DNA from: Ceratotherium simum simum
Lineage: Eukaryota > Chordata > Mammalia > Perissodactyla > Rhinocerotidae
Reading direction: 5' to 3'
Assembly: GCF_000283155.1 (NCBI RefSeq)
Contig: NW_004454210.1
Coordinates: 2,704,596 to 2,768,595, forward strand
DNA: 64,000 bases
Shown: piece by piece, positions 35,699 to 53,722 of the stretch
Layout of the letters: each line of letters begins with the position of its first letter
How positions within the stretch are numbered: the first letter of the stretch is position 1
Notes under the pieces: model-generated
Told to the model about the DNA's origin: nothing
Database searches by the model: none
The model's input: only the letters and a program-made list of their open reading frames with translations
Translations under genes and position numbers: made by a program

Positions 35699-36836
35699 GG
35701 TTGGACAATGATGGAGGAGTCAATCCAGCCAGCAGTGGGACAGGTGGGGCCTAAACATGGGATCAGTATCTGTTGAGCCCTGGGAACCTCCTCCCTGGGG
35801 CAGTTAGGACTCTTGAGTTGCAAGAAACCAAAACTCAGTGGTGCCTCACAGAACCCAAGGGTGGGAAGGCAGCTGGGGTGGGAAGGGCCTAGAACTGGGA
35901 TCTAGAAGGCCCAGGCCATACCCTACTGAGCATATTCTGCTCACACATCAGCCCAGACCCTCTCACCTGGCTTCTTTGTTGTCATCCACATGGCAGGCTT
36001 CAAGTCGACATATTAATGGCTAAGTGGCACACACTACCCACAGGCTGATCTAGCTTTCTTTCAGGCCCCCTTTCCAGTTCTGGGAAAGAGAATCTGTTTG
36101 GCTAGCTCGGGTCAAGAATCTACCTCTCCAAGGGGTGTAGTGTGACCTGGCAGAAATCTGGCTGCAGGGGCCAGCCTTGTAGGCAGGATTGTTTTTTCCC
36201 ACCATAAGCACCTCTTCGTGCCAGCGCCTGGGTTGGGTACTGGGAGTGCAGAAATGAGCATACTCTCACAGCCTTCTCAGGAAATATATGAGCTGGGTCT
36301 TGAAGAATGAGTAGGAGTTTGCCAGGTGGAAAGATGAGGCAAGGTGTAATGGGCGAGGCAGGGGAGTCTGTCTGAGGCAAGAACACCACACAAAGAGAAG
36401 GAACCTCCCATCTCTCTTGCCTCTGTGTGAACAGAGGGAGAACACCAAGGCAAGGAGGGATCCACAGATGCGGCTTGGGTTAGATATGCACCGTACTTTC
36501 TCCTCCTACTGCTACGGCCTCCTCCTCCAGTGGTTGGGCTGAGGCTGATAACAGAGACTTTTGTTTTGTTTTGTTTTTGAAAAGCAGGGCCCAATGCTGC
36601 TCTAAACAAAATAAAGTTTCTGTTAGGAAGGAAAAAGGAGAAGAGGCGATCCGGCAGCAATCCCTCAGCCTACACCTGCTCATTCTCCTGACTGTGAGCG
36701 CCTGACTCTGACACCTGGAGCACAGGAGAGCTGATGGGGGTGCCCACCATGAAAAGTTTGCAAAAGCGTAGGAGGCTGGCAAAGGGATGTGAGAGTGTTC
36801 CCTGTGAGGAATGGCTGGAAGGAGAGGACTTGGAGG

Positions 36837-36879
36837 GAGTGTGTGTGTGCATGTGTGTGTGTGTGTGTGTGTGTGTGTA
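36837..36879 (+). repeat. (GT)n microsatellite
   Basis: About 20 GT units with one GC and one AT interruption. Confidence 0.95.
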
Positions 36880-37599
36880 TGAGAAATATCTGAAGAGTGG
36901 ATATTCTGAGTCAGTGTATCTGTTGGGAAAGGCATTCTCATGTGCGTGGTCTTTCGACCCTCACTGGGCCTAGAACACCTCCTTATGGGAGATTAAGAGC
37001 CCACACAGCCTGTGCCGGGTTTATCACCTCATGTGGGAATGTCTGTCCCTGTTTCAAGTTCAATGTGTGCTCCTCTGTTCTGCTGAAGCCTGTACATGAA
37101 TGGCCCTCAGGCATGCCCCCAGCTTTCAGTATTTCAAATCCCTTGGAGGAGGGGTCGGGGTCCTCCTGCTGTGGCACAAGAGGGGTGCACACAGGCCAAT
37201 GGCCCTGCATTGGCTGCCTCCTCTGGCCGTGGGGGACCAACGCCCACTGCTGAAGCTGGTCTTGCTCTGTCTCTTTGTGTGAGTGAAGTGTCGTTCCCTC
37301 CAGTGCTGGACTGTGTTGTGTTTTCCTTGGCGACTCCAACGCCAAGACACAGTGGGCACAGTGTTTGGACTCCTAGTCCTGGTGGCTGGCACTGTGATGA
37401 CCTTTGCTCTCCTCGATGGAGTTGGCGTCCTCCCCTGGCATTGGTTACTGTGGCATGGTGTTTGGCTCAACAGTATCTCAGTGGTTAAGCATGGGGGTGC
37501 CAGTGCCAGGAAGACCAGGGACTGGGGTGACCAACTCGTCCTCATTTGCCCGTGACTTTCTTGATCTTAGCACTGAAAGTCCTCTGTCCTGGGCATATG

Positions 37600-37810
37600 A
37601 GCACAGTTGGTCACCCAGACTGGGGTCTACTAGCTGTGTGAACTTGATCAAGTTACCTAACCTCTCTGTGCCTCAGGTTCCTCCTTAGTAAATGGACATA
37701 AAAATAATACCTACTTTATAGAATATAGAGCATTATATGAAAGAGTTTGTATAAAGGACCTCGCTCAGTGCACAAGGACATGTTCAACAAATATTACCCA
37801 TTAATAACAA
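37600..37810 (+). mobile_element. MIR SINE
   Basis: CTAGCTGTGTGAACTTGATC, AACCTCTCTGTGCCTCAGG and AAATAATACCTACTTTATAG in order. Confidence 0.72.
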
Positions 37811-38321
37811 TATTATATTAGATATATAGACTTTTTCTGGGTAGTCCCAAGGAGGAAAACTGGACCAATCGCTCAGTATAAGGAAACATTTCCTTACAGA
37901 TCATGGGGTAGTAAGTCGCCAACGTGTTCAAATATAGGAGGATGCTAGGCCTGCTTTGGGAAGTGGAAGATAGAACTAGCTTCCTCCTGGCTCTGAAATT
38001 TCTTAGTCCTCTGACATATTCATCTCACCCTCCTCTTTTTTCCCTAAGGAGGAGAGCTAGCTTGTCAGAGAGAGCTGTCCCTTTTCTTCTAATCAGGAAT
38101 TCCTGTCATGGGAGACCACCCGGAGCTGTTTGAATAAAGACAGGAGACACTCCAGCCATGACTCCAGTGATCTGTGTTATGCTAAAGACAGGAGTGAACA
38201 TGACGGCTCTCTGATGGCCTGGCTAATGGGGCTGCCTCCTCTCCTTGGAGAGAAGCTCCAAGCCCTGGCTGGACTGCCATCAGCCAGCTGCTTTCCTACT
38301 ACCCTGCTCAGGGGCTGTGCT

Positions 38322-38322
38322 C

Positions 38323-38375
<53 letters not shown>

Positions 38376-38390
38376 AAGAGAGAGAGACAG
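38322..38390 (+). repeat. Compound (TG)n(AG)n microsatellite
   Basis: About nine TG units run directly into about 16 AG units, then an impure AG tract. Confidence 0.95.
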
Positions 38391-39784
38391 AGATCTGCAA
38401 GGGTCTCATGCGATGTATGCAAAGTCCCAGGCTGCTTCCCTTCCCCCTCCCTGTTCTTTCCTGTCATTCCCCAGCCCCCAGCCTCACCGCTCACCCCCCC
38501 CACCCCGCCCCAGTCTTCTCAGGCCTAGTAGCTTAGCTGAAGACAACGCTGAGGCAATTAATAGAGCCCTTTGAGGACTTGTCACTAGAAAGCTCTTTAA
38601 CTCAGCCACCTGAGTTGGGGCCCCAGGCATGTGACAGGGATGGGGGAGGGGTGCGAGGAACACCAGGCGGCTGCTTGGGTGGGGGGCAGAGGCAGAGCAG
38701 AGAGACAGGATCAGGAGGCCTAGATTACCAGAACATATAGATTATGTAGACATAGCAGTGGTCCTTGTTTTTCAATGTTTGTGGCTTGTCTCTTAGTAGA
38801 AATTTGCTCTGGCTGACCTGCTGCTGGACCAAGACCTGAGACGCCAAACAATAACCCTGCTGACTGCATGGACCATCACAGGAAAAATTTCCCCCTCGGA
38901 TGTGGGCACCTACAGAGGGGACATCATGTGGTGACATTGTATGTATTAGGGGTGGAGTGGGGTGGGGGTAACGTGTCCTTAAATCTTGCTGCCCCAACAC
39001 TGCGCTTCTGTTGGGGCTGGGGAGCCAGCAGGGGGAAGAGGATGAGGAGGGAAGAGGACCCTGGGTCTCCAAGCCTGTGTCTTCCTGTCTCTGCCTTCAT
39101 CGTGTCTCTCACACAGCAACCATCGTTTGAAGCCAGGCCAGACAGGGGCAGCAGAGGCCCAGACACTGATGTGGACCCTGTCTCCAACGGTGTGTAATGT
39201 GTGTGTGCTCTTGGGGCCTGCCCTCCTGGTCCTCACTCTAAGATTGGCAGTGGGGCCCCTCAGTGTCTCTCAAAACTCCTTTAGCGGGCCTTGAACTGCC
39301 CCTGGCTTTGGTCCCCTCCAGTTCCTCTGGCCGCCATGAGAGGGTGGCAGCCAAGGCAGCCAGGCCTCAGGAACTTCGGCTGCACGCTCCCACACCCCCA
39401 GCCCTTTTCTTCCACACTTCCCAGCCCTTCTCAGCCCCTAGGGATGCACAGGTCCCAGCACGTGGGCCACCGGGACCACAGAACCAACTAAATGCCTGGC
39501 CCTAGCCTTGGGCACAGTGAAGGTATAAGTCTGAGGGTGTGAGAAGGTGAATTAGTGAAGACGCTGGAAGGGACTAGAGATGACCAGAGTTACCCAAAGC
39601 CAGAACACTGAGCTCTACTCATTAGCTCCTGTAAGGATAAAGGTAGAGGGAGAAGAGGAAGAGCCAGGGGACCAGGCAGGCTGCAGGGAGATAAAGCAGG
39701 ACCCAGCCCACTGGCCACATGGCACTGATGACTAGGCTGGCAGAATCACCCCGACAGCAAAGGCAGGTGACTTTAAGGGACCAG

Positions 39785-40030
39785 AGAAAACCATGTGGCT
39801 CTGGAGCCAAACTGCCCAGATTCAAACCCTAGCTCCTCCATGTACTAGCTGTGTGACTTTAGACAAGGTATCAAACCTCTCTGTGCCTCGGTTTCTTGTT
39901 TGTGAAATGGAGACAATAATAGCACTATCCTCTATGAGATGTGAGCCTTACATGGGTTAATATATACAAATCACCTAGAACGGTGTGTGGCACCGAGTCA
40001 GAGCACTATAAATGCTAGCAGTTATGTTTT
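39785..40030 (+). mobile_element. MIR SINE
   Basis: TGGAGCCAAACTGCCCAGAT, CTAGCTGTGTGACTTTAGAC and TGTGCCTCGGTTTCTTGT in order, near full length. Confidence 0.75.
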
Positions 40031-40380
40031 CTGAGGAAGAGATCCATATGATGTTGAAAGAGCTCGTTTCCCCGAGAACATGCTCATGAGATATATGAAT
40101 TGGTTCCCCCACACACAGGCATCAAATGGTAACATGAATATGTGAATTAGTAAAAGTTAAAAGAATAGGTGTAACATTGGAATAAATGTATGTAGTTACT
40201 GAGGTCAGTCAATGTGTAAATCAACAAACTCTTTAATCCATAAACCCTTTCATTCTTAAGTCCCTTGAATTGAGTGTGGGGGCCCTCCCGCTCCCTCCCA
40301 TCCCTCCTTCAAGGGAGGCTGGGTTTGCTCTCCCTTGTGACCTCCTGCCTAAGCACAGGTCTCAAAGAGCAGCACTGAGC

Positions 40381-40399
40381 CCTGCCCTGCCCTGCCCTG
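40381..40399 (+). repeat. (CCTGC)n pentamer repeat
   Basis: Nearly four tandem CCTGC units, CCTGCCCTGCCCTGCCCTG. Confidence 0.85.
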
Positions 40400-40954
40400 T
40401 CAGTCGGTGGAGCAGATGGGAGCCAGCGCCTCCAGCTTGCTTCTCATGGCTCTCAGGAAATCATGGCTTCCCCTTTCTGCTGTTGGAGGAAATTCGAGTC
40501 CTCAGCCTTGGTTCCTGGGGCCAGTTTGGGCTCTAAGACTGTGGGGAAGTGAAAGTGCCCAGCCCTGGAATCACAATAGCAATGCTGGCTTAGTCATAAG
40601 TGAATGCGCTTAACCTGTCCGGGCCTCAAGGTTCCCGTATCTACAATTCTGGGGAGAGATGCTGGGTGCTTTTACATTTCCTCCCTCCCTGGCAGGATAA
40701 TGTTTAGGAAAAAGTAAGAGAGGCACAAATGAGACTTTATTGTGCCTCTACTCACTGACGCTTCTGTGTCTCGAATACAAACTCCCCAATAGAAAAGACC
40801 TGAGCATGAAGCTCCCCTCCTGGGCCAGTGGGTGGCAGTGACCAGGTCACGTGATCCAAGGTCAGCCAACTTACTGGAAGGTATCACACAGTGGCTTTCC
40901 TCACAAAGGGACGGGGTAACCACAGGAAATTTGAGGCATCCCAGCAGGTCCAGC

Positions 40955-41375
40955 ATACTACAAACATTTTAATTTTAAACTTAATTTATAAATAGGTAAT
41001 ACATTTACATATATTTACATAGTTCAATGTTTTAAGGATATAAAAAGACATACAGTGGACATGCTCTCTCTGACTCTTGAACCCCACCCTTTCTCTTCCT
41101 AGCATGTAAGCAATGTTACCATTTCTAATGAGTCCTTCCAGAGATATTCTACATAAAGAAATACCTATGTAGGTTCTTTCTTCCATCCTTTCGCTTTTTT
41201 CAAAAGTGGATCCTCCTATACAGGTACATAAAAAACATCCTCAATTGTTTTTATGACTCTGCTTTATGATGTACCAAAATGTACTGGTCCAGTTTCCTAT
41301 CAGTGAACATTTAGGCTGTTTTCAGTCTCTCCCAGCACTGCAATGAAGAGCCTTGTAAACAAGCACACAGTGATT
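40955..41375 (-). mobile_element. Ancient L1-like fragment, antisense
   Basis: Contains ATAAATAGGTAATACATTTAC, CCTTCCAGAGATATTCTA and TATCAGTGAACATTTAGGC, recognisable blocks of an old L1M-type 3' region. Degraded. Confidence 0.55.
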
Positions 41376-41689
41376 TAAGGTCCCACTGCACCTCATACAT
41401 ATCTCTCAGGAATTCTTAACCAGGGGTTTGAGGACCTCTTAGAAGTCAGCAGATATAGAATTCAGGGAGACAAACTCAAGGGCCCTGGAAAGTTGGAAGG
41501 GAAGAAATTTCCATCGGTATTTGCACTAACCTCTAACTGAAATGTATCATTTCCTCCCACTATGAATGCAGGCGATGAGCTCACGGTGGTTAGCAGTGCC
41601 TGTGACTTTCTCGTCTTATGTGATTGGAGATATTCTGAAATATTTACACTCATCCCTACTTTTTCATTGTGGTTGTAAAGGAAAACTGT

Positions 41690-42535
41690 TTCTTTACTCA
41701 TAACACTTCTGACACCAAATGTATGGGTTTTTTCTCCCACATCAACCAATTTTCCAACTCTCCAGACACCAACTGGGTGTCCTATAATTTTATTCAATTC
41801 TGACACTACCGAGAGTTAGCGTCACACTCCACAAATTTGAGGGCTCAGTCCCATAAACCACTTTCACTTCAGATGCCAGTCACAGTCATGGGTCCCTGAG
41901 GTACCCACACTTCTGTCCACCTTGGCTACAAAGTTGAGGGTTCCCACACTCCCCCCCTCAGGTTCGATAATTTGCTAAAATGGCTCACAAAAGTCAGAAA
42001 CATTTACTTACGTTTACTAGTTTATTATAAAGGATATTATAAAGGACATATACGAACAGCCAGATGAAGAGACAAATTAGGGCAAGATCTGGAAGGGTCC
42101 TGAGCCTGGGAGCTTCTGTCTCCTTGGAGTTGGGGTGTGCCACCCTCTCAGCTTGTGGGTGCATTGATCAACCTGGAAGCTCTCCAAACCCCACAGTTTA
42201 GGGATTTTTATGGAGGCTTCCTCACATAGGCATGGTTGATTATTAACTCAATCTCCAGCCCCTCTCCCCTCTCTGGAGGATATGGGGTGGGAATGAAAGT
42301 TCCAACCTTCTAATTATGGCTTGGTCCTTCTGGTGACCAGCCCCCAACCTGAACCTATCCAGGAGTCCCGCAAGAGTCGCTTCATTAGAACAAAAGATGC
42401 TCCAGGAAATTCCAAGGGATTTAGGAGCGCTGCAGAAGGCACACCTATCACCTCCATCACTCAGAAAATTACAAGGGTTTTAGGAGCTCTGTGTCAGGAA
42501 CTGGGGGCAGAAACAGAATATATATATATATATAT
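41690..42535 (-). mobile_element. Probable old LTR element, antisense
   Basis: Contains TGGGTGTCCTATAATTTTAT, AAAATGGCTCACAAAAGTC, GTTTATTATAAAGGATATT (AATAAA on the minus strand) and TTTTATGGAGGCTTCCTCAC, which I recognise as a dispersed mammalian LTR-type repeat. Family not fixed. It ends in a (TA)n run. Confidence 0.5.
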
Positions 42536-42537
42536 AT
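42517..42537 (+). repeat. (TA)n microsatellite
   Basis: About ten TA units at the end of the antisense LTR-like element. Confidence 0.9.
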
Positions 42538-42671
42538 TTATTATGTCATTAGATCTGGTTACCTTAAGCATTAATGAACAAGCACATATATTATTATATT
42601 ACACATTTAGTTTTCTAAAAAATATTTTGATATCTGTATTTCAATATAATTTCTTTGCTTTGTAATCTTAT

Positions 42672-43250
42672 GTATTTTTTAATCATGGCAAACTATACAT
42701 AACATAAAATTTACCGTTTTAACCATTTTAAGTGTACAGTTCAGTGGTGCTAAGTACATTCACAATGTTTTGCAACCATCACCACCGTCCATCTCCAGAA
42801 CTTTCCATCTTCCCAAACTGAAACTCTGTACCCATTGAACAGTAACTCCCCATTACCCTCTGTCCCCCTGCCACAACCACCATTCTACTTTCTGTTTCTA
42901 CGAATTTGACTGTTCTAGATACCTCAGATGAGCGGAATCATACAATATTTGTCCTTTTGTGTCTGGCTTATTTTACTTAGCATAATGCCTTCAAGGTTCA
43001 TCCATGTAGCATGTATCAGAATTTCACGTCTTTTTAAGGCTGAATAGTGTTTCATTATGTATATACCATATTTTGTTTATCCATTCATCTGTTGATGGAC
43101 GTTTGCGTTTCCACCTTTTGACTATTGTGAATGATGCTGCTGTGATATAGAAATATCTGTTCGAGTCCCCGCTTTCAATACTTTTGGCTATATACCCAGG
43201 AGTGGAATTGCTGGATCAGATGGTAATTCTATGTTTAGTTTTTGAGGAAT
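42672..43250 (-). mobile_element. L1 3' region, antisense
   Basis: Plus-strand markers: AAGTGTACAGTTCAGTGG, GGAATCATACAATATTTG, TTCATCTGTTGATGGACG and AGGAGTGGAATTGCTGGATC, in the order expected of an antisense L1 ORF2 end and 3' UTR. It lies about 1 kb upstream of the TEX261 island. Confidence 0.85.
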
Positions 43251-43569
43251 ATGTATTTTATGCATGAAACATGTTATTCTGAAGTGAGCAGCGCACGACT
43301 CCCGGTACACATGCTTTACTTTTGCATGCCTGTCTCGGTCGCTAGATGGAGGACTTCTTGACAGGAGCGGCCCTGCTTCCTGTGCCCCGTCAGTTAACTC
43401 TGCCAGAGGTGTAGTAAATGCATCCAGCGCCTGCTGGGCGCCTTGCGTGCCCTACACTGGGCGAGTCGCAGGCGACACAAGGTGCAGAATATACCCCCAG
43501 AGGAACTCAGCCCAGAGGGAGAGTTAGGCTTGAGGATGACTGATCAAAGGCGCCCCAACTCCTGCCAGT

Positions 43570-43730
43570 GCCGCTTCCGAGATGTATAACCTGAGTCAAA
43601 GTAACCTTTCTTGGCCTCAGCTTCCCCATCCATAAAATGATCTACACCATCCGATCGATTTCCATCATGAACAGACCGCCTAGCCTTTAGCACAGTGCCC
43701 GGCACACGTTAGACACTCAACAATTTTGTC
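43570..43730 (+). mobile_element. MIR SINE fragment upstream of TEX261
   Basis: TTGGCCTCAGCTTCCCCATC, AGCACAGTGCCCGGCACACG and TTAGACACTCAACAA follow the MIR tail pattern. Confidence 0.6.
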
Positions 43731-44042
43731 TCTGTTACCGGAGGTGGCAAGAGAAAGCCCCGCGGAGGCTTCTCGCCGGAGGCTGCTGGGGAGAGGACAA
43801 ACGGCCCTCCCCTGCCCTGGATCCCCGTCCAAGCTGGGCGGGGGTGCACAAGGAGGGGCCGGAGGCTGCCGTCCGAGCCCCAGTACAGGCGCCGCGTCCC
43901 CGCCCCTGGGGACCGTCCTGCCTCCCCCAGGATGCATCACCGACCATCCCCTCCGTGCGGCCCCGGGAGCCTGGCGGTCCGCGAGCGCGCCGCACGGGGC
44001 AGCAGCGGTTGGCCCTCCGCGCCGGCAGGAGGCGCTGGTCCG

Positions 44043-44261
44043 NNNNNNNNNNNNNNNNNNNNNNNNNNNNNNNNNNNNNNNNNNNNNNNNNNNNNNNNNN
44101 NNNNNNNNNNNNNNNNNNNNNNNNNNNNNNNNNNNNNNNNNNNNNNNNNNNNNNNNNNNNNNNNNNNNNNNNNNNNNNNNNNNNNNNNNNNNNNNNNNNN
44201 NNNNNNNNNNNNNNNNNNNNNNNNNNNNNNNNNNNNNNNNNNNNNNNNNNNNNNNNNNNNN
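44043..44261. other. Assembly gap (219 N)
   Basis: The N run lies in the CpG island directly upstream of TEX261. GC-rich sequence of this kind is commonly lost in short-read assemblies. Confidence 0.98.
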
Positions 44262-44263
44262 CG

Positions 44264-49637
<5,374 letters not shown>

Positions 49638-50145
49638 GCCCCTTGGGGAGGGGGTGTGGGGGCAAGATCAGGAGAGTCAGGCCCTGGGCCTCTGCACTAG
49701 GTTGGGCTGTGAGCCTGGGAGACACCTTCCCCTAGCCCTGGCCCTACTTCCCTTGATTCTCCCTGAAGCCCCCATCCCCACCCTCAGGAGGCTCAGCTTG
49801 GCTCATTTCTGATGCTGCTAGAGGCTGTGACCTCAGAGGGCACCAGGGAGGGTGGCAGAGCCTGCTTAGCAGGAGGTCATAGTCCACCTGGTTGTGCAGA
49901 AGCTGAGCTCCCTCTGGCCCTCCCCGTCCCCTTCTGTGATGGGTCAGGAGGATCTGGCTCAGCCAGGGCAGCCAGGGCAGGAGCCGTGAAGCTGGAGAGC
50001 AGACAGTGATAAGTCCTCTGGGCAGATGGCCCTGGGGACGGGCCATGGCTTGGCACTTCCAAGAGAAATAGATTTTGCTGTTGAACTGTGATTTCTGTCC
50101 AAGTGCTGATTCTCATTTGAATAAAGATTCTAGGTGGCACTGTTT
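49638..50145 (+). other. TEX261: TEX261 3' UTR with proximal polyadenylation signal
   Basis: AATAAA at 50120-50125, about 480 nt after the stop, gives the shortest supported 3' end. A further AATAAA at 52309-52314, inside an L2 element, could end a longer form. Confidence 0.6.
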
Positions 50146-51784
50146 GCCTTAATGCCCTGAAAGTTCATCTTCCTTTCTTCCTGCCCATCTCCTGCCCTGG
50201 ACTGGACTGGCTTTTCTGCTCCAGGGGCTCCTTTTCTGGGTTTGGGTCTTGCCCTTCTGAAGGGACTGTTCTTGTGGCCCTTAGAGGAAGGGGGCAGAGA
50301 GGAGGAGCTGAGTCTGGTCAGGGGGTGGGGGTTCGGGGTGGAGGCAGCCTGTCTTATGCCTCTCCTTTTTCTTCTCTCTCTTCTTTTCCCAAGGCTCTGT
50401 GACTGTCAAGCTGGGGGCAGAGAGGGGACAGTTTGGGACTGGGTTAGATTTTCAGAAGAACATCTACAATATCCTATTTATGTCTTCCTTTGGGGAAAAA
50501 GCAGTGGTTTCTGGCTGAATCTGTCTCAGGCTCAAGGAGAAACAAAATAAAAATTGACTTCCAGGCAGCCTGGGCTACAGCCTCTTTTGTAAGAAATGGG
50601 ACTGGCAGGAGGAGCTGCTTGTCACTCAAAGAGCTCACAAGGCCTGGCCCTGTCTCCTGTGTGCTCTTGGCTCCTGGGGAGATGACTCAGTCTTCCAAGA
50701 AGGCCAGCCAGGTCCCCGCACAGACCAGCATTGTTGACCTTGCACCCCAACTCCAGTGCCTTGCAAGTACTCAACTGTACAGACTGGAGTACAGTCCCCG
50801 TGAGAGCCGTTACTGGCCGTGTCCTACACCTCAAAGCGAGGCTGGCAGGTGCAGAGATGGATTGCACTCATGTGGTACCTTTAAGCCACTGGGAAGACCC
50901 CTGTGCTTGAAAATCTTTCCTCTGGTCCTGCCTCAGGTCCCAACATAGCCCTTCATTTCCTTGGCTTTAGCATTTCCTGTTCTCTTAAAAATAGCAGCCT
51001 TCCCCTTCCCTGGGAGGAGCAGCACATTTTCGTCTTCTTGGTGGGAATGAGATTGCCAGGCCCTTTTATCCTGTGCAGACAAGGGGGGACAGGATAGAGG
51101 ACACTGGGGGCCAGCGTCATCCTCACTTCTGGGCCAGCAGCTGGCCCTGTTCTCCCTTGCTGTCCATTTCTTTGATCCTCGTCCCAATGATGTGGCTTCA
51201 CCCCCTCTGTTCACTGCACTGCCGTGCTCTCCCAGGGGTTGCCAGTGGCCTTGTGCCAAATCCAGCAGACCCTTCTGATAGCCTTCTGGATCTCTGCAGC
51301 ACCCGACAGGGCTGATCACCCCCAGCCTCTTGAGTCGCACTTCCCTGGCACTTCTGTGGCTGGTTCTCCTCCTACCTCTCTGGCTGCTCCTCTCAGTGTC
51401 CTGTGCCAGCTTCTCCACTCGCCCCATGCACAATGGGGTTTCTCAGGGTTCTGTCGTGGGCTCCCTGGAGGAGCTCCTCCACGCTGATGGCTTCAAGGAC
51501 TCTGCCAAGGAATTGAGAGTTGACCTCCAGCCCCCAGCATCCCTCCTGGTCGTATGAACCACAGTTCTGCTGCCTTTGGGTGCACAGACAACTCTCCTGG
51601 CCCGGATGGCACTTGTGGCTGTCCTCTGCAAACCTGCCTTTTTTTGGTACCTGCCGTGGCCCTAAGATCACTCAGGAGCCAGACCAGAAACCTGCTTTCT
51701 ATCCCTGCTTTCTCTTTCTGCCCCTCACATCCAACCTCTAAAAACTGTCAAGTTTACCTTCTTAACATCTCTTAATGTGAACCA

Positions 51785-52335
51785 CTCCCACTGTCATCAG
51801 CTTTCACCTGGATTATTGTGATAGCCTCCTGCTTCTCTAACCCACAGCCAGAGTTGTCTTTCTAAATTGCATAGTTGATCAAGTCACTCCCTGGCCTACA
51901 ACCTTCCATGGCTCCCCACTGCCCTCAGAGTAAAGTCCAGACCCCTTAGCATGGCTCGTGAGACTCTAGTGTCCTGGTTCCTGCTCGCCTCTCTGGTCTC
52001 AGCACTTGCCACCTTGCACTCTGCGTCCCAACCTCCTTTATCCAGAGATGCCACTTTGATTCCCCTTTCTTCTGCTCTGAAGGCACCTGGGTACCTTCCC
52101 TGTCAACTCTCAACTTAGATTTCACTTCCTCCCAGGAGCTTTGAGTGTCCCCTCTCCCGCCAGCATGCCACACAGATCACCCTGGGCTTACTTGCTACCT
52201 TAGCAGTCTGCCTCCCCACTAGACTGTAAGCTCCTTGAGGGCAGGAACTGTCCTTCAATTTTTGTATCAACAGTGCCTGGCTTGGTGCCTGGCACATAGA
52301 AAGCACTAAATAAATGTTTGTTTAATGAATGATTT
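51785..52335 (+). mobile_element. L2 LINE 3' end
   Basis: CCATGGCTCCCCACTGCC, GACTGTAAGCTCCTTGAGGG, GTGCCTGGCACATAGAAAG and AATAAATGTTTGTTTAATGA mark a well-preserved L2 end. It brings an AATAAA at 52309-52314 into the TEX261/ANKRD53 spacer. Confidence 0.82.
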
Positions 52336-53005
52336 GTAGTGATGTGTGCGGGGGATAGCAGGGGATCCAGGGTAGCTTCCTGGAGGAAGTACGAATGCTT
52401 TCATAGTCTCAAACTGAAGCTGTAGGTCTGTCCTCCCTCCCTCCCCCACATATGCTGCCTGTGCCTCCCTGAACTGCAGAAACCCCAGTGGCAGCTAGGA
52501 ATGAAGGATGGCAGCCCATAGTGGCAGGGAAGCCCTTGGCAGGGTGACACATTAGCTGTTTTCCACTCCATTCTGGATCTGGAGACGAAGAGTGAAGCTT
52601 AGAGCCTGCAGCAGGAAGGACTTAATCTGAACAAGAGGCAGAATTTCCCAGTGGTCCCTCATCCTAGAAGCTTTGTCCCTGGTGGGCTGTTGGGTTGGGG
52701 TAGGGGGCAAAGGGGACACCAAAGTGTTACTTGTAGAATGCTAGGGCCCAGGATAGAGACTGACTCCCACTCTGAGCCTTGGGCCGCTGCCCTAACTTGG
52801 ATCTCCTGGAGGGTCCAACAGATTCTTTGTGGAGAGAAGGGAGACCTGGGGTCTGGGCTTTTGTTGAGGGGAGGGGGCTCCGATCCTTGAGCTTGGGAGT
52901 GGGAAGCCTGTGGACAGTCCTCCCCCTTCCTCACCATCCACATACGAGTTGCCACACCTCAGCCTTCATTGGGCTGCCTCAGGTCCAGAGGCTACCAAAA
53001 TAAGT

Positions 53006-53722
53006 TTATGGGGGGGTTTGGGGGAAGGACAGAGTGAGGAGCCCTTGATGGGCTTGCACAGCTGCCAGGAAGGCTTCATCAAATGTCTCACGCAGGTTCA
53101 TGGCTAGAGTATCAGTCCAGAAGGTGTCTTCGCCGAAGTGCCGCTTCCGGGGCACGTCCCTCATGCTGACAGAGTAAAAGCCCTGGGGCACCTTCATCCT
53201 GTACGGCTGCACTGAAGGGTACAGCTGGCGGACTATCACCTCGAAAGGCAGCCGGGGAACAGGCGCCACCGAGTGGCCGGCCACCGTGCGCAGGCGCGCG
53301 CCGCCGTGCCCATTGGACCTCACCTGGAGGAAGCTGTGGAAGTCGTGCTCTGGCCTGGGGTCTGGATGCACGCCCAGGCGGATGCCCTGTGGGTAGCTGA
53401 TCTGGATGCTGGGGGATCTGGCAGGGTTGTTGCTAAGATTCCACAGCTTGGGTCGGCTGACCATGGGCCGCGTGTAGATGGGCCTGGGCATCACCAAGGG
53501 TGGCAGCTTGAGCTGCAGTGTCTGTCGCAGGCGTGCCTCTGGGGAGGGGTGGAAGCTTTTGGGAGGCCACAGTCCCCGGTGCTTGGTCTTGGAGAGGGTG
53601 ATGGCCCGGGGTGGAGCATGGGGCTCTTGCTCAGTGTTGCCCATTAGAGATTGGCCTCCGGGCAGCAGCTTGCGATGGAGCCACTTTTTGAAGTCAGCTT
53701 CTCTCAGGCTTTGGTGCTCTTT
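53006..53722 (-). CDS. ANKRD53: ANKRD53 last coding exon
   Basis: KEHQSLREADFKKWLHRK to TLSFPQTPP, then TAA at 53008-53006. 238 residues with conserved blocks WNLSNNPARSP, GIRLGVHPDPRPEHDFHSFL and TFWTDTLAMNLRETFDEAFL. Acceptor TTGCAG at 53723. Confidence 0.94.
   Translation of the reverse strand, partial: KEHQSLREADFKKWLHRKLLPGGQSLMGNTEQEPHAPPRAITLSKTKHRGLWPPKSFHPSPEARLRQTLQLKLPPLVMPRPIYTRPMVSRPKLWNLSNNPARSPSIQISYPQGIRLGVHPDPRPEHDFHSFLQVRSNGHGGARLRTVAGHSVAPVPRLPFEVIVRQLYPSVQPYRMKVPQGFYSVSMRDVPRKRHFGEDTFWTDTLAMNLRETFDEAFLAAVQAHQGLLTLSFPQTPP

Larger units (their letters stand above)
21100..43400. other. NAGK-TEX261 intergenic interval
   Basis: About 22 kb without a recognisable protein-coding exon. 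It contains four ERE copies, three L1 fragments, a solo LTR, an LTR-like element, hAT and MIR remnants, microsatellites and the duplicated segment. Stretches such as 30.1-32.8 kb and 36.0-37.5 kb look like unique non-coding DNA. Long non-coding RNAs cannot be excluded from sequence alone. Confidence 0.6.

Noticed and set aside
51330..51557. 75-codon frame with a signal-peptide-like hydrophobic start
   Set aside because: It begins at TTG and not ATG, has no splice or promoter context, and lies in the spacer or UTR downstream of TEX261.
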